Part shown: piece by piece, positions 49,674 to 60,454 of the stretch
How positions within the stretch are numbered: the stretch's first letter is position 1
How the letters are laid out: every line of letters starts with the position of its first letter
Origin: Diploptera punctata
Taxonomy: Eukaryota; Arthropoda; Insecta; Blattodea; Blaberidae
DNA: 64,000 nucleotides
Direction: 5' to 3'
NCBI GenBank assembly: GCA_030220185.1
Contig: JASPKZ010000423.1
Location: 1,195,501 to 1,259,500 of the forward strand
Made by a program: the position numbers and the translations under genes
Notes under the pieces: model-generated
What the model was told of the DNA's origin: nothing
Database searches by the model: none
Seen by the model: only the letters and a program-made list of their open reading frames with translations

Positions 49674-50130
49674 GGGCTGCGGTGGTCTTGTGGTTATGTT
49701 CCTTGACTCTAGTCCCGATCGTCGCGGGTTTAAACCCGGCTTGAGTAGAAGATTATTTTTAGGACGGAAAAATTCAAGAGCATTGTTCAGGAAGGTACTT
49801 CAAGCTGTGAGTAACGACTCGTGGATATTTCGTAAAAAAATTAAGCACGAAAAAAAAAGAGGCATCTAAGTAAACTTTACCGACTTCATCATCATATTTA
49901 GTAGTTTACTACTAAATGTCTCATTGGATCGGTATCCTAACCACATGGCATTCATGACATATGTAGGGAAATAAACGTAACGAAATTCGTGAGAGTAACA
50001 AACTTCCCGTTAAGGAAGCATCCATGTACCCGCATCGGGATAGTAATCTGTATTATCTCTCATCATACAAGTAATACCTTAGTTGCCTACTAGATGTCTT
50101 CTTGGGTCGGTATGTCGACCGAATGCCACC
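49674..50130 (+). mobile_element. SINE family B, diverged
   Basis: GGGCTGCGGTGGTCTTGTGG head and box B-like GGTTTAAACCC. The body is shortened; the tail has CCTTAGTTGCCTACTAGATG and TCTTGGGTCGGTATG. Confidence 0.65.
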
Positions 50131-50374
50131 AAGAAGGAACAAAAAATACAAATTCTCTAAATATTAATGATATTCAATAAAATAAAAAAAATATTACAAT
50201 GCTGTTTGAATGCATTATTACAACTTCACATTCAATCAAATCAATTTATTTACTCATAATAAAATAAACTGTTAAAAAACTAGTGTAATTCTTGAAATTA
50301 TTAGAAGAATATTAAATAAAATTAGATCTTTTTTAAACTACCTGAATAATGTGACAATCCCATATCCCCATTTA

Positions 50375-51199
50375 TCTAATGTATAAAAATCAATGTTTGT
50401 TTGTTCGTATTCTATGTGCGGCCATACCGTTGATCCGATTTTGATGTTTTTTTTTTGTAAAATGTTCAGGAGATTCTCGGGATGAACATAGGCTATAAGG
50501 GAGTTGTAATATTCAATTCCTTCACCCCTAAAACTCACCCTTTGTAGTGAAAAACGTGAAATAAAGTCCCTATTTTGACGCTTAAATGGATTACGCTGCC
50601 TAAACCATAACAAATACACCAAATTAATGTACGCAGAATTGAATATCTCAAAAAACTCTACAAAAACGTCCGCGACAGCATATGTTTATCCTTTACGGAT
50701 AACTCACAGTAACCATTTTTGTCTTTGATTGATTCCTAGAAGATCCGGATAAATAGATTCCCGGGAATCGTGCTCTGCCATACCGTTCATCCGATTGTGA
50801 TGGAGCTATTTGAAAAATGTTCAGGAGTTTCCGGGGATGAACATAGGCTATAAGGAAATTGTAATATTCAACTCTTTCACCCGTAAAAATTACCCTTTGT
50901 AGCAAAAACGTGAAATAAAGTCCCTATTTGGCGCTTAAATGTCTAACGCTGCCTAAACCATAACAAATACACAAAATTAATGTACACATAATTGAATATC
51001 TAAAAAAAATCTACAAAAAAGTCCCCGATAGCATATGTTTATCTTTTACGGATAACTCACAATAATCATTTCTATCTTTAATTCATGCCAAGAAGATCGG
51101 GATAAGCTGATTCCCGGGCAAGCATATCAGCTCAAGGCTGGTGGTAAGAACACTTTAACATTTATTTAGGGGTAGTAGCGCACGCCGGGATTTAGCTAG
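50375..51199 (+). mobile_element. Helitron-like element (H2)
   Basis: A|TCTAATGTATAAAAATCAATG to GGGATTTAGCTAG|T, 825 bp, inserted between A and T as Helitrons do. Two internal units each end AGATCGGGATAAGCTGATTC or similar. No ORF. Closest relative in the window: 31806-32627. Confidence 0.75.
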
Positions 51200-51640
51200 T
51201 AGTAAATACATTCAAAGGAAATTAATGTAAAAATAGTAATAATGTAAGTATTCACGAGAGTACTTATTGGGCCTTCTATTTGTACATTCATTTCCTTTAA
51301 ATTTGTTGAAAATAAAGGGGGATATGGTAACATTGTGATCTGTAGGGAAATAAGCGTAACTAATTTGTTTTTTTTAAACTGGTTACGGAATTTAATTTTA
51401 ATAATGTGCGAAAGTCTAGACACTCCTAACAAAGTAGAGGTTATGGCATGACTCAAAGTGCCGTACAACCAATAAATAAGAAACGAATTAGCTTACTTTA
51501 TGTAGCTCCTGCATGGCAGATGTTTTAAACTTACTTGTATTTCTTCCCGAAGCAAATTATGTGAATTATCTCTATTTCGCATTAGGTCTTCATAATTGCT
51601 CGTTATGTACAGTTTGTTAGGTGCATAAAAGTTTATCTGA
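51200..51640. other. No gene or recognised repeat
   Basis: AT-rich; short frames only. Confidence 0.4.
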
Positions 51641-51642
51641 CA

Positions 51643-51690
51643 CTAGCTAATATCCGGTGTGCGCTGCTTTCCCAAATTAAATAAACTATA
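51643..51690 (-). repeat. Solo Helitron-like 3' end
   Basis: CTAGCTAATATCCGGTGTGC on the plus strand is the complement of the family terminus (GCGCACGCCGG-TTAGCTAG). The rest of the element is absent. Confidence 0.5.
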
Positions 51691-51769
51691 ACTTATAAAT
51701 TTTCTTTGCAGGTAAACTCCTATACACAGTGTTTTAGAGGCTAAACATTAGTCGCAACTGAAAATGTGT

Positions 51770-52030
51770 ATACACAAAGTTAAACTTTGCGACGAACCAA
51801 ACATGGCGGTTTGCTAGAGTCAATTCTAATTTTCGGATTTCAGGTAAAATCCCACTTCTAATATTCGGATTACGCTGAGTTTTGCACAATAACCTACCTC
51901 GGTTTATTTTAATAGTAGGCCTACATACTGAGTTTCGTTGCGAAACATAAAAGATTGCGACCGCTAGAAAGACTTTTTAATTTTCGTTTCAGATGAACTG
52001 CTACGCCTAATATTTTTAGTTCGTAATAGA
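51770..52030 (+). repeat. Repeat I, copy
   Basis: GGCGGTTTGCTAGAGTC, CTACCTCGGTTTATTTTAAT, and AGATTGCGACCGCTAGAAAG. Confidence 0.5.
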
Positions 52031-53770
52031 TAGCGGAAAAAACACTTAACGTACTTGAAAAAAATATATGTACAGCCTTTGAAATAATTCATAGCGCACA
52101 GATAATTTTCAAGTCCCAGAACGAAGCCACTGCGCATGATCAGAGTTCAGCTATTTGGTTCACAAGTATACAACTATTTGAGAAAGTAAAATCCGTTCTA
52201 TTTCGTTGTGTCGTGCAATAGAAAATAATTCGCGTAAATAAGTAGTGCGGTAAGTGCTGTAAATAAAACAAAACGAAACAAATTAAACAAAACTAAGAAA
52301 ATTAATTGAAATAAGGATGAGAGAGAGAAAAAATAAATAAGCGTGACTCATGCATGCGAAACAGAAGCTCACTGCACTATACCTCAACCGTGTCTTGTAA
52401 AAGCTGTCTGTATGGAGCAATGCAATACTCCAGGACTTACTTGTATGACGAAGTTGGTATCAAATTCACTTAATTTAAATTAATCAGATGCGTTTTGCAT
52501 TTCTTAGTAGTGGAAATAAACACTCTTGTTATGCCTTGTGTTTTATAAAGAAAATAATGAGATATTACACAAATTTATTTATATAACGAAGCCTGGTAAC
52601 GTGTAGGCATTATGGAAATTAATGACGGTATTAAAACCAGAATCAAACCTGGGCCTGCGTCGTCGCAAGAGAGCATCTTACCGACTGCTCTACTGAAGCG
52701 AACGATACGAATACTGCAAGAAGAAAGACTTACGCCGCCGGATTTGACCTCAATGGATACAGCACACGTAACAACTTACTAGTGTGAATCGCTCTTCAAA
52801 ACTTTAACTTTCCACCATCAAGAGTTACGCCATTTTTTTTTTCAAAGACTACACAAATTTTCGTGAACACCGGTTGAGAGATTTAGGTATCTATGAGTGG
52901 ATAGCACAACCCTAGTCTGAATCAAGACTCCGGTTTTCCAATTTTTTAATATTTCAATAGCGAGAAATATTTTTGGAGATTCAATAAAAAATAATAATAT
53001 TTCCATAGCAACCTTAAAAACTGAAAATCTACGGCTGTCAATTGCAAAAATAAATGAGCATGTTTTCATAAAAATTTCTGTGGAATCTTAGTTATTTTTA
53101 TAGTTGTTATGAAAACAATAAAAAAATTGGAAAACCAGAGTCGTGCTTTAGATTCGGTTGTGCAACACACCCAGTAACTCACAAACGTACGCAAGCTTTG
53201 TTTTTATTTATAAATATGGTTGACAAATGTATAGTTTGAACAGCATGTACAGTATATAATGCTTTTACATTATGTATTCAGAAACAAGGAATTAAAAAAA
53301 AGAACATTTCAAACTGGCACAAGCATATTTTATTCATTAATTTACATAGATAATGTTAATTCATAATTTTGTTGAAAACGTTTGAGATTCGAAAGTGTTT
53401 AATTTCGTTTATGAATACTGTATGTTTGTTTATTTGATAACCTATAATATGTTCAGATTCGAAATGAGGCCGCTTATATTCAGAACGTGATCTGTCACGT
53501 TATAGTGAAATTTTATTTTTCAAAATACCTTGTACGTGGTGTTTTATTAATGTAATATGAGTTATAAAAAAACATGCCTCTGACAGTTATGAACTTTAAA
53601 ATATACTACTTGCATACTAATATTGTTTACATTATTTTACTCGTGTGTTTTATTAATGTTGAATTATAAAACATTTTAATTTAATTTCATTTCATTTTAT
53701 ATTGTTGCATCAAAATTAATATGACAAGTGAATTAAATTCATACGGAATGGTTACGATTTACATGAAAAA
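52031..53770. other. No gene; one weak tRNA-like block
   Basis: 52632-52705 (minus) has TAGAGCAGTCGGTAAGATG and GGTTTGATTCTGG, box A- and box B-like, but the stems do not form a convincing tRNA, so it may be an old SINE head. The remainder is AT-rich and I see nothing in it. Confidence 0.45.
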
Positions 53771-53774
53771 ATGA

Positions 53775-53940
53775 CTGAGAATTTTTTAGAGAATTTGGGA
53801 ATACAAGAGTCTTTGTAATGCGTAATAGCGTACGTTGCCAGAGTTCACTCCTTGTTCAATTTCCTTCTGCACCACAGTCTTGTTGGAAATTATTGTGTCT
53901 AGGTATTTCAATTCGGCCACTTCCTCAAATTAATATTTTA
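53775..53940 (-). pseudogene. LINE family L2, thumb fragment
   Basis: The minus strand reads FEEVAELKYLDTIISNKTVV then GVNSGNVRYYALQRLL, aligning with the start of the fragment at 15787. Confidence 0.75.
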
Positions 53941-55132
53941 TTTATTACAAACGGTGCTAAGTGTCTGGTCGAAAATCGTATAATATTTTGAATTGATCTA
54001 TTGTGTCTTTTTTAGTACTGTGTTATAACCATATATTTTGGTTTGTTTGTTTGTTTGTTCGTATTTTATGCGCTGCCATATCGTTCATTCGATTGTGATG
54101 GGGCTTTTTGCAAAATATTCAGGAGATTCCCGGGATGAACATAGGATATAAGAGAGTTGTAATACTTAACTCCTACACCTTTAAAAATCACCCTTTATAG
54201 TGAAAAACGTGAAAAAAGTAGCTTTTTGGAGGCTTAATTGGCTTACGCTGCCTAATCCAAAACAAATATACAAAATTCATGTACACAGAATTGAACATCT
54301 AAAAAACTACAAAAAAAGCCCGCGTAAGCATATGTTTATGTTTTACAGAAAACTCACAATAAACATTTTTGTCTTTCATTGATGCCAAGAAAATTTGATT
54401 CCTCGGCAAGCTTAGCAGCGAACGGCGGGTATTCTTTTACGGATAACTCACAATAACGATTTTTTTTCTCTCAGCTCATTTATGCCAAGAAGATCGGGGT
54501 AGGTAGGTTCCCGGGCAACTCCGGGTAATCAGCATAGAGTATATAAAATAATTACGATATACATTTTTCATTTTACTTATTCAACTATACACAAAAACAC
54601 TTTACTTTTCGCATTTCAGCTCATTTATGCCAAGAAGATCGGGATAAGTAGATTCCCGGGTAACGCTGGGCAATCAGCACGGGGTATCTAAAAATAATTA
54701 GTATATAAATGTTTCCTATTAAACTCCGCCATGGCCAGTCCCAAGCCCGGATGAGAAAGGAGGAGGGGGAGAAGTAACAACCTCGTAAAAAAACCAGGGT
54801 TCAGTTGGCTCCGACTGAAAGTACTCTGTAAGGGCCCCTAGCCAGGGTTACGGTGAAGACCTTAACGGCAGATTCGGCGCAGGAGTCCTTCATCACGGTG
54901 GATCTGGCGGAAGTGGCAACCTTCTAGATGGGGTTAGTACATCCAGAAGCTGGACCTAAAGCTTTGAGGTGGCAGCCCCACCAATGGGTCTACTCTGCAT
55001 AGCGTTGGTACAGCGATCAGAGGAAAACATATTACTCGTATTCTTCACAATGGAAACTCGGACGGACTTAACCAAAGACGACCACAGCGTAGAATTAAGG
55101 ACAAACGATTTAGTATCAAGGATCGGATTAAA

Positions 55133-55759
55133 GTGGGAACTTGGAATGTCAGAGGACTAAACACAAAAGACGAAGAACTAATCAGAGAACTAAATAATCA
55201 AAATATTGATATAGCAATACTTACTGAAACAAAAAAGAAGTTGAAAGGAACAAAAGATATTGGTAATTATATACTAATATACAGTGGAGTACCTCAAGAT
55301 AGAAGAGCTTGCAGTTGTGTAGCTATACTAATTAATAGCAAATGGAGATCAAAAATAATAAGCTACAAATATGTGGATGAGAGAATAATAACAGTAAGGT
55401 TGAAAATAGATCGGAATTACTTAAACATTGTAGGAGTGTATGCACCAGAAGAAGGGAAAATTGAAGACACTGTTATTTTCTATGATAAATTACAACAAGA
55501 AATAAATGGTATTAAAAACACAGAAAGTAGCATCATAGCAGGTGACTTAAACGCCAGAGTTGGTAATCTCTCAATCCCAGGAATAGTAGGTATATTTGGA
55601 GAAGATGTAATAAATAGAAATGGGGAAGAACTTCGACAATTTGCTACCTATAATAAACTAAAAATCACGAATACTTCCTATAGGAAAAAGGACATACACA
55701 AGTATACATGGTGCGCTAGAAACCAAAGATCTTTAATAGATTACATAATGATTAATTAG
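55133..55759 (+). pseudogene. RTE-like LINE, AP endonuclease domain
   Basis: 208 codons open. GTWNVRGLN at the start, LTETKKK (metal-binding Glu) at about 30, VGVYAPEEG, IAGDLNARVGN (catalytic Asp/Asn), and at the end RSLIDYIMIN. All main blocks of an AP-type LINE endonuclease are in order. The expected continuation is in another frame after about 55757. It nicks target DNA for reverse transcription. Confidence 0.85.
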
Positions 55760-55826
55760 ACTCAGAAATCAAATACAAGATGTAAGAGTATGCAGAGGAT
55801 GTGACATATATACAGACCATTATCTA

Positions 55827-56534
55827 TTGGTAGCCACGATACTTTTAATAGCCAAATGGAAAAAACCGAAAACTCAAGAAAGAATAAAAGAAGAGGTTTT
55901 TAAAGTATATCTTCTAGAAGAAGAAAGTATAAGACAATTATACCAAAAAAGGCTGCAAGAACACTTAGAAAGAAAAGCAATTAATGATAATCTAAATGAA
56001 GAGTGGGAAAATATGAAAACATGTATTATAAATGCTGTAAATGAAGTTATAGGAAAGAAGAAAAAGATTCGCAACAAAAGAGGATTAAAGATATGGAATG
56101 ACGAAATAGAGGAAGCTGTGCGAGACAAAAAATTAGCTTATTTAGAGTACTTACAAAAGAAAACTGAAGAATCTAGAACTATATATAAACAAAAAAGAAA
56201 TCGAGCAAAACAAATAACTCGAACAGCTCATAAAGATTCCTGGGAAAGATTTATTTCCAAAATAGAGCACGATGTACATGGCAGACAATCGTTAGCATTT
56301 AAAGTAATGAAACAATTAAATACAACAGAAAAAGATACTGCAAAACTAAATACCATTGATCTGAAGACATGGGAGAATCACTACAGAGAATTATGGTGTA
56401 ACGAAGAAGAATTAGTTATAAAACGCCCTTCTGAAAGTGAAAATAAATCAGAAATAGACAGAATTACTCTAAGCGAAATGAGAGAGGCATTGAAAGAAAT
56501 GAAAAATAGAAAACACCAGGTAAAGATGGTATAA
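55827..56534 (+). pseudogene. RTE-like LINE, linker between endonuclease and RT
   Basis: 235 codons, charged and helical (KEEVFKVYLLEEESIRQLYQ; KIWNDEIEEAVRDKKLAYLE), the usual spacer region. It ends in LSEMREALKEMKNRKHQ, after which the family continues G-DGI (about 56520) in another frame: one base is missing. Confidence 0.8.
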
Positions 56535-57130
56535 ACAATGAACTGATAAAGTATGCAGGTTTATTTGCAGAAATAAGATTTATTAAACTTAATAAACGAA
56601 TGTTGGAAGACATGTAAAATACCTGAAAATTGGAAGATAGGTGAAGTCATATCCCTCTTCAAAAAAGGAAATAGATTAGATAGTAAAAATTATAGAGGTA
56701 TCAGCTTATTGAACTCCACTTATAAATTATATGCAAAAATAATAAATAATAGATTGAAGAAGATATTATCTGACACACTCTTAGAAGAATAACAGGCAGG
56801 GTTCAGAAAAGGAAGATCCTGTAGTGATAATGTGTTTATTATAAAGAGACTAATTGAAAAGAGAAGAGAATTTAACCTGCCAACATATTTGTTGTTCATT
56901 GATTTTGAAAAGGCCTTTGACAGAGTAAATAGATCTATACTATGGGAAATAATGAAGAAACGAGGATATCCACACCATCTAATTAAAATCAGTCCAAGGC
57001 TTATATGAAGAAACTAAAGTTGTGATAAAAACTGATGGAAAAAGGTCAGAAGAAATTTTAATAAATCAAGGAGTTAGACAAGGGTGTAGGTCTATCGCCC
57101 ACCCTTTATAATATATATATCGACGACATT
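56535..57130 (+). pseudogene. RTE-like LINE, RT fingers and first palm motifs, broken
   Basis: Scattered over frames: GEVISLFKKGNRLDSKNYRG, ISLLNSTYKLYAKIINNRLK, then a stop in place of Gln/Glu before AGFRKGRSCSDNVF. LLFIDFEKAFDRVNR is intact (first catalytic Asp). GVRQGCRS then has an inserted base before the NIYIDDIM block. Confidence 0.8.
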
Positions 57131-57856
57131 ATGAAACAATGGAAAATTATAATGGACAATGGCCTTAGATTGAACAATAACTCAAGTATTACTAACTTAC
57201 TTTTCGCCGATGATTTGGTCTTACTGCACCATGATGAAGATCTGTTACAATTGGCTGCTTACAAACTAAATGCAATATGTAGCGATTATAATTTTAAAAT
57301 TTCAATAAGTAAAACAAAAGTAATGACATTTTGTGGAAGAAATACTCTGCGTGCAAAAATAGTAATTAGAGATGAAATTATTGAACAAGTATCCCACTTT
57401 AAATATTTAGGATGTGACATCAGCTATGGGTATGATAAAGATATTGAACACAAAACACATCAGTTTCAAGCTATTTGTGGTACAATAAATAGAACATTGA
57501 ATAATAAAGCCCATAAACAAACAAAATTAAAATTTTATAAAACAATGGCTGTCCCTGTCCTTTTGTATGGGAGTGAATCTTGGATTACCACTACCAAACA
57601 AGAAAGTAAAATCCAAGCAGCCGAGATGAATTTTTTAAGAAGAGTAAAAGGCTGCAATAGAATGGACCAGATAAGAAACGAGGATATCCGTGAAGAACTG
57701 CAGATCTACTCCATAAAAGAAAAGATATTTAACAACAAGATACAGTGGAAAGAACATGTAGAAAGAATGGAAGAAAGAAGATTACCAAATAAAATCTTCC
57801 ATTATTTTCCAAGAGGAAGAAGAGATGTCGGGCGTCCTCGGAAGAGATGGTCTTAG
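57131..57856 (+). pseudogene. RTE-like LINE, RT palm to C-terminus
   Basis: 241 codons open. LLFADDLVLLHHDEDLLQLA (catalytic ADD at about residue 26), HFKYLGCDISYGYDKDIEHK, LLYGSESWITTTKQ, FLRRVKGCNRMDQIRNEDIR, and finally FPRGRRDVGRPRKRWS. The frame ends slightly early: GTGN-CLNQE of the tail is in the next frame. Confidence 0.85.
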
Positions 57857-58703
57857 ATCTATTAGTGAAGACGGAACAGGCAACTTTTGCCTAAACCAGG
57901 AAGTGAAGAAGAAGATGTTTCCTATTACCATTTCAACTAAACATAAAAACACATTGATTTTACCTTTCGGCTCATTTATGCCAAGAAGATCAGGAAAATG
58001 TGGATTCTAGGGCAATGCCGGTTAATCAGCACGGGTTATCTAAAAATAATTACGATATAAATTTATAATTATTTTTCCATTCACTTATTCAACTAAACAT
58101 AAAAAACATTAATTTTCGTCTTTCAGCTCATTTATGCCAGGAATATTGGAATAAGTAGATTCCCAGGCAACATCCTGTAATCAGCTTGAGGTATCTTAAA
58201 ATAATTACGAAATAAATTGTACCCCTCACTTATTCAACTAAACATAAAAACACTTTAATTTTCGTCTTTCAGCTCATTTATACCAAGATGATCGGGATAA
58301 AGATTCCCGAGCAATTCCGGGGTAAACAGCACGGGTTATCGAAAAATAATTACGATATAAATTTTGCCGTATACTTATTCAACTAAATATTAAAACACAT
58401 TAAAATTTCTTTCAGCTCATTTATGCCAAGAAGATCGGGATAAATAAATTCCCGGTAATGCCGGGTAATCTTCTCGGGGTATCTCAAAATAATTAGGCCC
58501 TACGTTATAAATTTTTCCTTCTACTAGTTCAACTAAACATAAAACATAAATTTTCGTCTTTTACCCCATTAATGGGATGAAGATAGGGACACGTAGATTC
58601 TCGGGCGTCGCCAGTTAATCAGCAGGAGGTATCTAAAAATAATTACGATATAAATTTATAATTATTTTTTCGGCGCAGCAGCGCACGCCAGGGTGTTAGC
58701 TAG

Positions 58704-59029
58704 GGTTTTATACAATCTGGTTTTTGTGTCGGATGTTTAGAATTTAAATGCTTGATTTATTGAAAAATAACATTTATTAGTATTTTGTATTCTTTCATTT
58801 GTCTTTCTGTATATTATGTTTATATAGTCCATTTAAATGGGAGGCCATATTTTTTTCAGTTATTGAAGTAATGCCAATTTTACTAATTGAGACTTGCTAA
58901 TAGTATGTGTCAATTCTAATAATATCATCACAGTCCTATTCAATTAAGTCTAATTAGGAACAGAACACTCCATTAACCTAACCTTAAATTAGCGAAACAA
59001 TAATTCATCCTGCCAGTTATTTATATATG
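58704..59029. other. No gene or recognised repeat
   Basis: AT-rich spacer. Confidence 0.4.
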
Positions 59030-59612
59030 TTGTTGTTGTTTTCAAATGCTGGGCCTTGGCACCGAAGCCATTAGCGTTCTTGCTCTCCAATATTTCTCTA
59101 TTGTGGATCCAACAGGTAATACTTCACAGGTTTGTAGGTGTTCTTCATTCATTTCTTCGTCTTTATTGCATAGAGGACAATTTGGATTCGTGTAGATTCC
59201 TATTTTATATAAATGTTTGGCTAGATAGTCATGTTCTGTAAGCAGTCTAAATGTTGCTACTGTAGTTTTACGTGGAAATTCTGGAATAATATCTGGCTTC
59301 TTTACTAAAATATTCCATTTTTTGTCTTTGGCTTTATTACATAGGTCTTGGTTTTGTTTGATTTTATATTTGTTTTTAACTATTCTTTTTATGGATGTGA
59401 AAGGTAAGCTTTTAGTAGTATTCTGAATTAAATTGGAGCCTTTTTTGGCAAGAAAATCAGCAGTGTCATTTCCAGCAATTCCACAATGTGCAGGTATCCA
59501 TTGCAATTGAATTCTTTTCTGTAGTTTTTGGAGTTGTTGAATCATTTTGTAGCACTCTTTAATTATATATTTATATATTCCGGACCGCAAAGAAAACAAA
59601 ATCATATAAAAC
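59030..59612 (-). pseudogene. I/jockey-type LINE, RNase H end and C-terminus
   Basis: 187 codons open on the minus strand (59605-59042). IQLQWIPAHCGIAGNDTADF and LAKKGS are the last RNase H blocks (His and Asp). FRLLTEHDYLAKHLYKIGIY and CPLCNKDEEMNEEHLQTC form the Cys/His tail. The stop is followed by AACAACAACA, the simple tail at 59030-59040. 5' truncated: no RT. Confidence 0.85.
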
Positions 59613-59685
59613 TCTAATAAGTATTATAATAAGTATACTATATAATTTGATGCAAATTTAAGTAATGTCTACTCATTTGTTTTTC

Positions 59686-59840
59686 TATTATATTATATTA
59701 TATTATATTATATTATATTATATTATATTATATTATATTATATTATATTATATTATATTATATTATATTATATTATATTATATTATATTATATTATATTA
59801 TATTATATTATATTATATTATATTATATTATATTATATTA
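59686..59840. repeat. (TATTA)n satellite-like run
   Basis: About 31 uninterrupted pentamers, strikingly homogeneous compared with other simple repeats here. Confidence 0.9.
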
Positions 59841-59849
59841 ATTACATTA

Positions 59850-60232
59850 CTAGCTAATACCCGGCGTGCGCTGCTACTCCTAAATAAATGTTAATGTGTT
59901 TTACCACCAGTCGTGCGCTGTTATACTCTACTTTTTGTAGAATTTTTTTAGAGTTCAATTCTGTGTACATCAATTTGTGTATTTGTTATGGTTTAGGCAG
60001 CGTAAGCCATTTATGCGTCAAAATAGAGATTTATTTCACGTTTTTCACTACAAAGGGTGATTTTTAGAGGTGAAGTGGTTGAGTATTACAACTCTCTTCT
60101 AGCCTATGTTCATTCCCGGTATCTCCTGAACATTTTTCAAAAAGCTCCATCTCAATCGGATGAACGGTATGGCAGAGCATGCTTACCCGGGAATCTACGT
60201 ATCCTGATCTTCTTGGTATAAGAAAAAAAACT
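59850..60232 (-). mobile_element. Helitron-like element (H4), 5' truncated
   Basis: The minus-strand terminus CGCCGGGTATTAGCTAG|T lies at 59850, with the body to about 60232 (the TACCAAGAAGATCAGGATAC block). It abuts the (TATTA)n run. Confidence 0.7.
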
Positions 60233-60239
60233 CAAAGCG

Positions 60240-60454
60240 CGACAGGCCTAGAAGGCTTTTGGCTGATCAGCCGGCTGTTGGCCTCACATCCACATGTGTT
60301 AATCACAGAGGAGACGATCATCTAGCCACTGTAGGGTGACATGTGGTCAGCATGTCGGAACCTCCAACCGTTATAGCTGGTATTCTCAAACTGGAGTCGA
60401 TACTTATTGTAGCTACCCAAATGCCTCACGATGCTGGGTGGGCACCGCACAGTG
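60240..60454 (-). mobile_element. SINE C long-form tail
   Basis: Minus-strand order GGTGCCCACCCAGCATCGTG, then CAGCATG-type GCTGACCACATGTCA and ACACATGTGGATGTGAGGCC. Head replaced by the foldback arm at 60455. Confidence 0.6.

Larger units (their letters stand above)
54722..57914 (+). mobile_element. RTE-like LINE, complete ends, 13-bp TSD
   Basis: ATGTTTCCTATTA at 54709-54721 and 57915-57927. 3193 bp: a 5' leader (CCATGGCCAGTCCCAAGCCC), endonuclease, RT, a C-terminal GRPRKRW block, and a short (GAA)n tail. There is no separate gag-like ORF1. Single-ORF layout and size fit RTE-type LINEs. Frames are broken at about 55757, 56515, 56790, 56990 and 57090. Confidence 0.85.
54460..58650 (+). repeat. 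Minisatellite array of about 125-135 bp units, interrupted
   Basis: Units contain CAGCTCATTTATGCCAAGAA, GATTCCCGGGCAA, AATCAGCACGGGGTATCTAA and CTTATTCAACTAAACATAAA. Two units precede the LINE (about 54470 and 54615) and five to six follow it (from about 57960 to 58650). Confidence 0.8.
54029..58703 (+). mobile_element. Helitron-like element (H3) with a tandem array and a LINE inside
   Basis: The start is degenerate (TTGGTTTGTTTGTTTGTTTG after the expected TATATA block). The end is CAGGGTGTTAGCTAG with the CTAG terminus at 58700-58703. The body matches H1 and H2 up to about 54420, then becomes an array of AAGAAGATCGGGATAAGTAG units. The RTE-like LINE splits the array. Confidence 0.6.
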
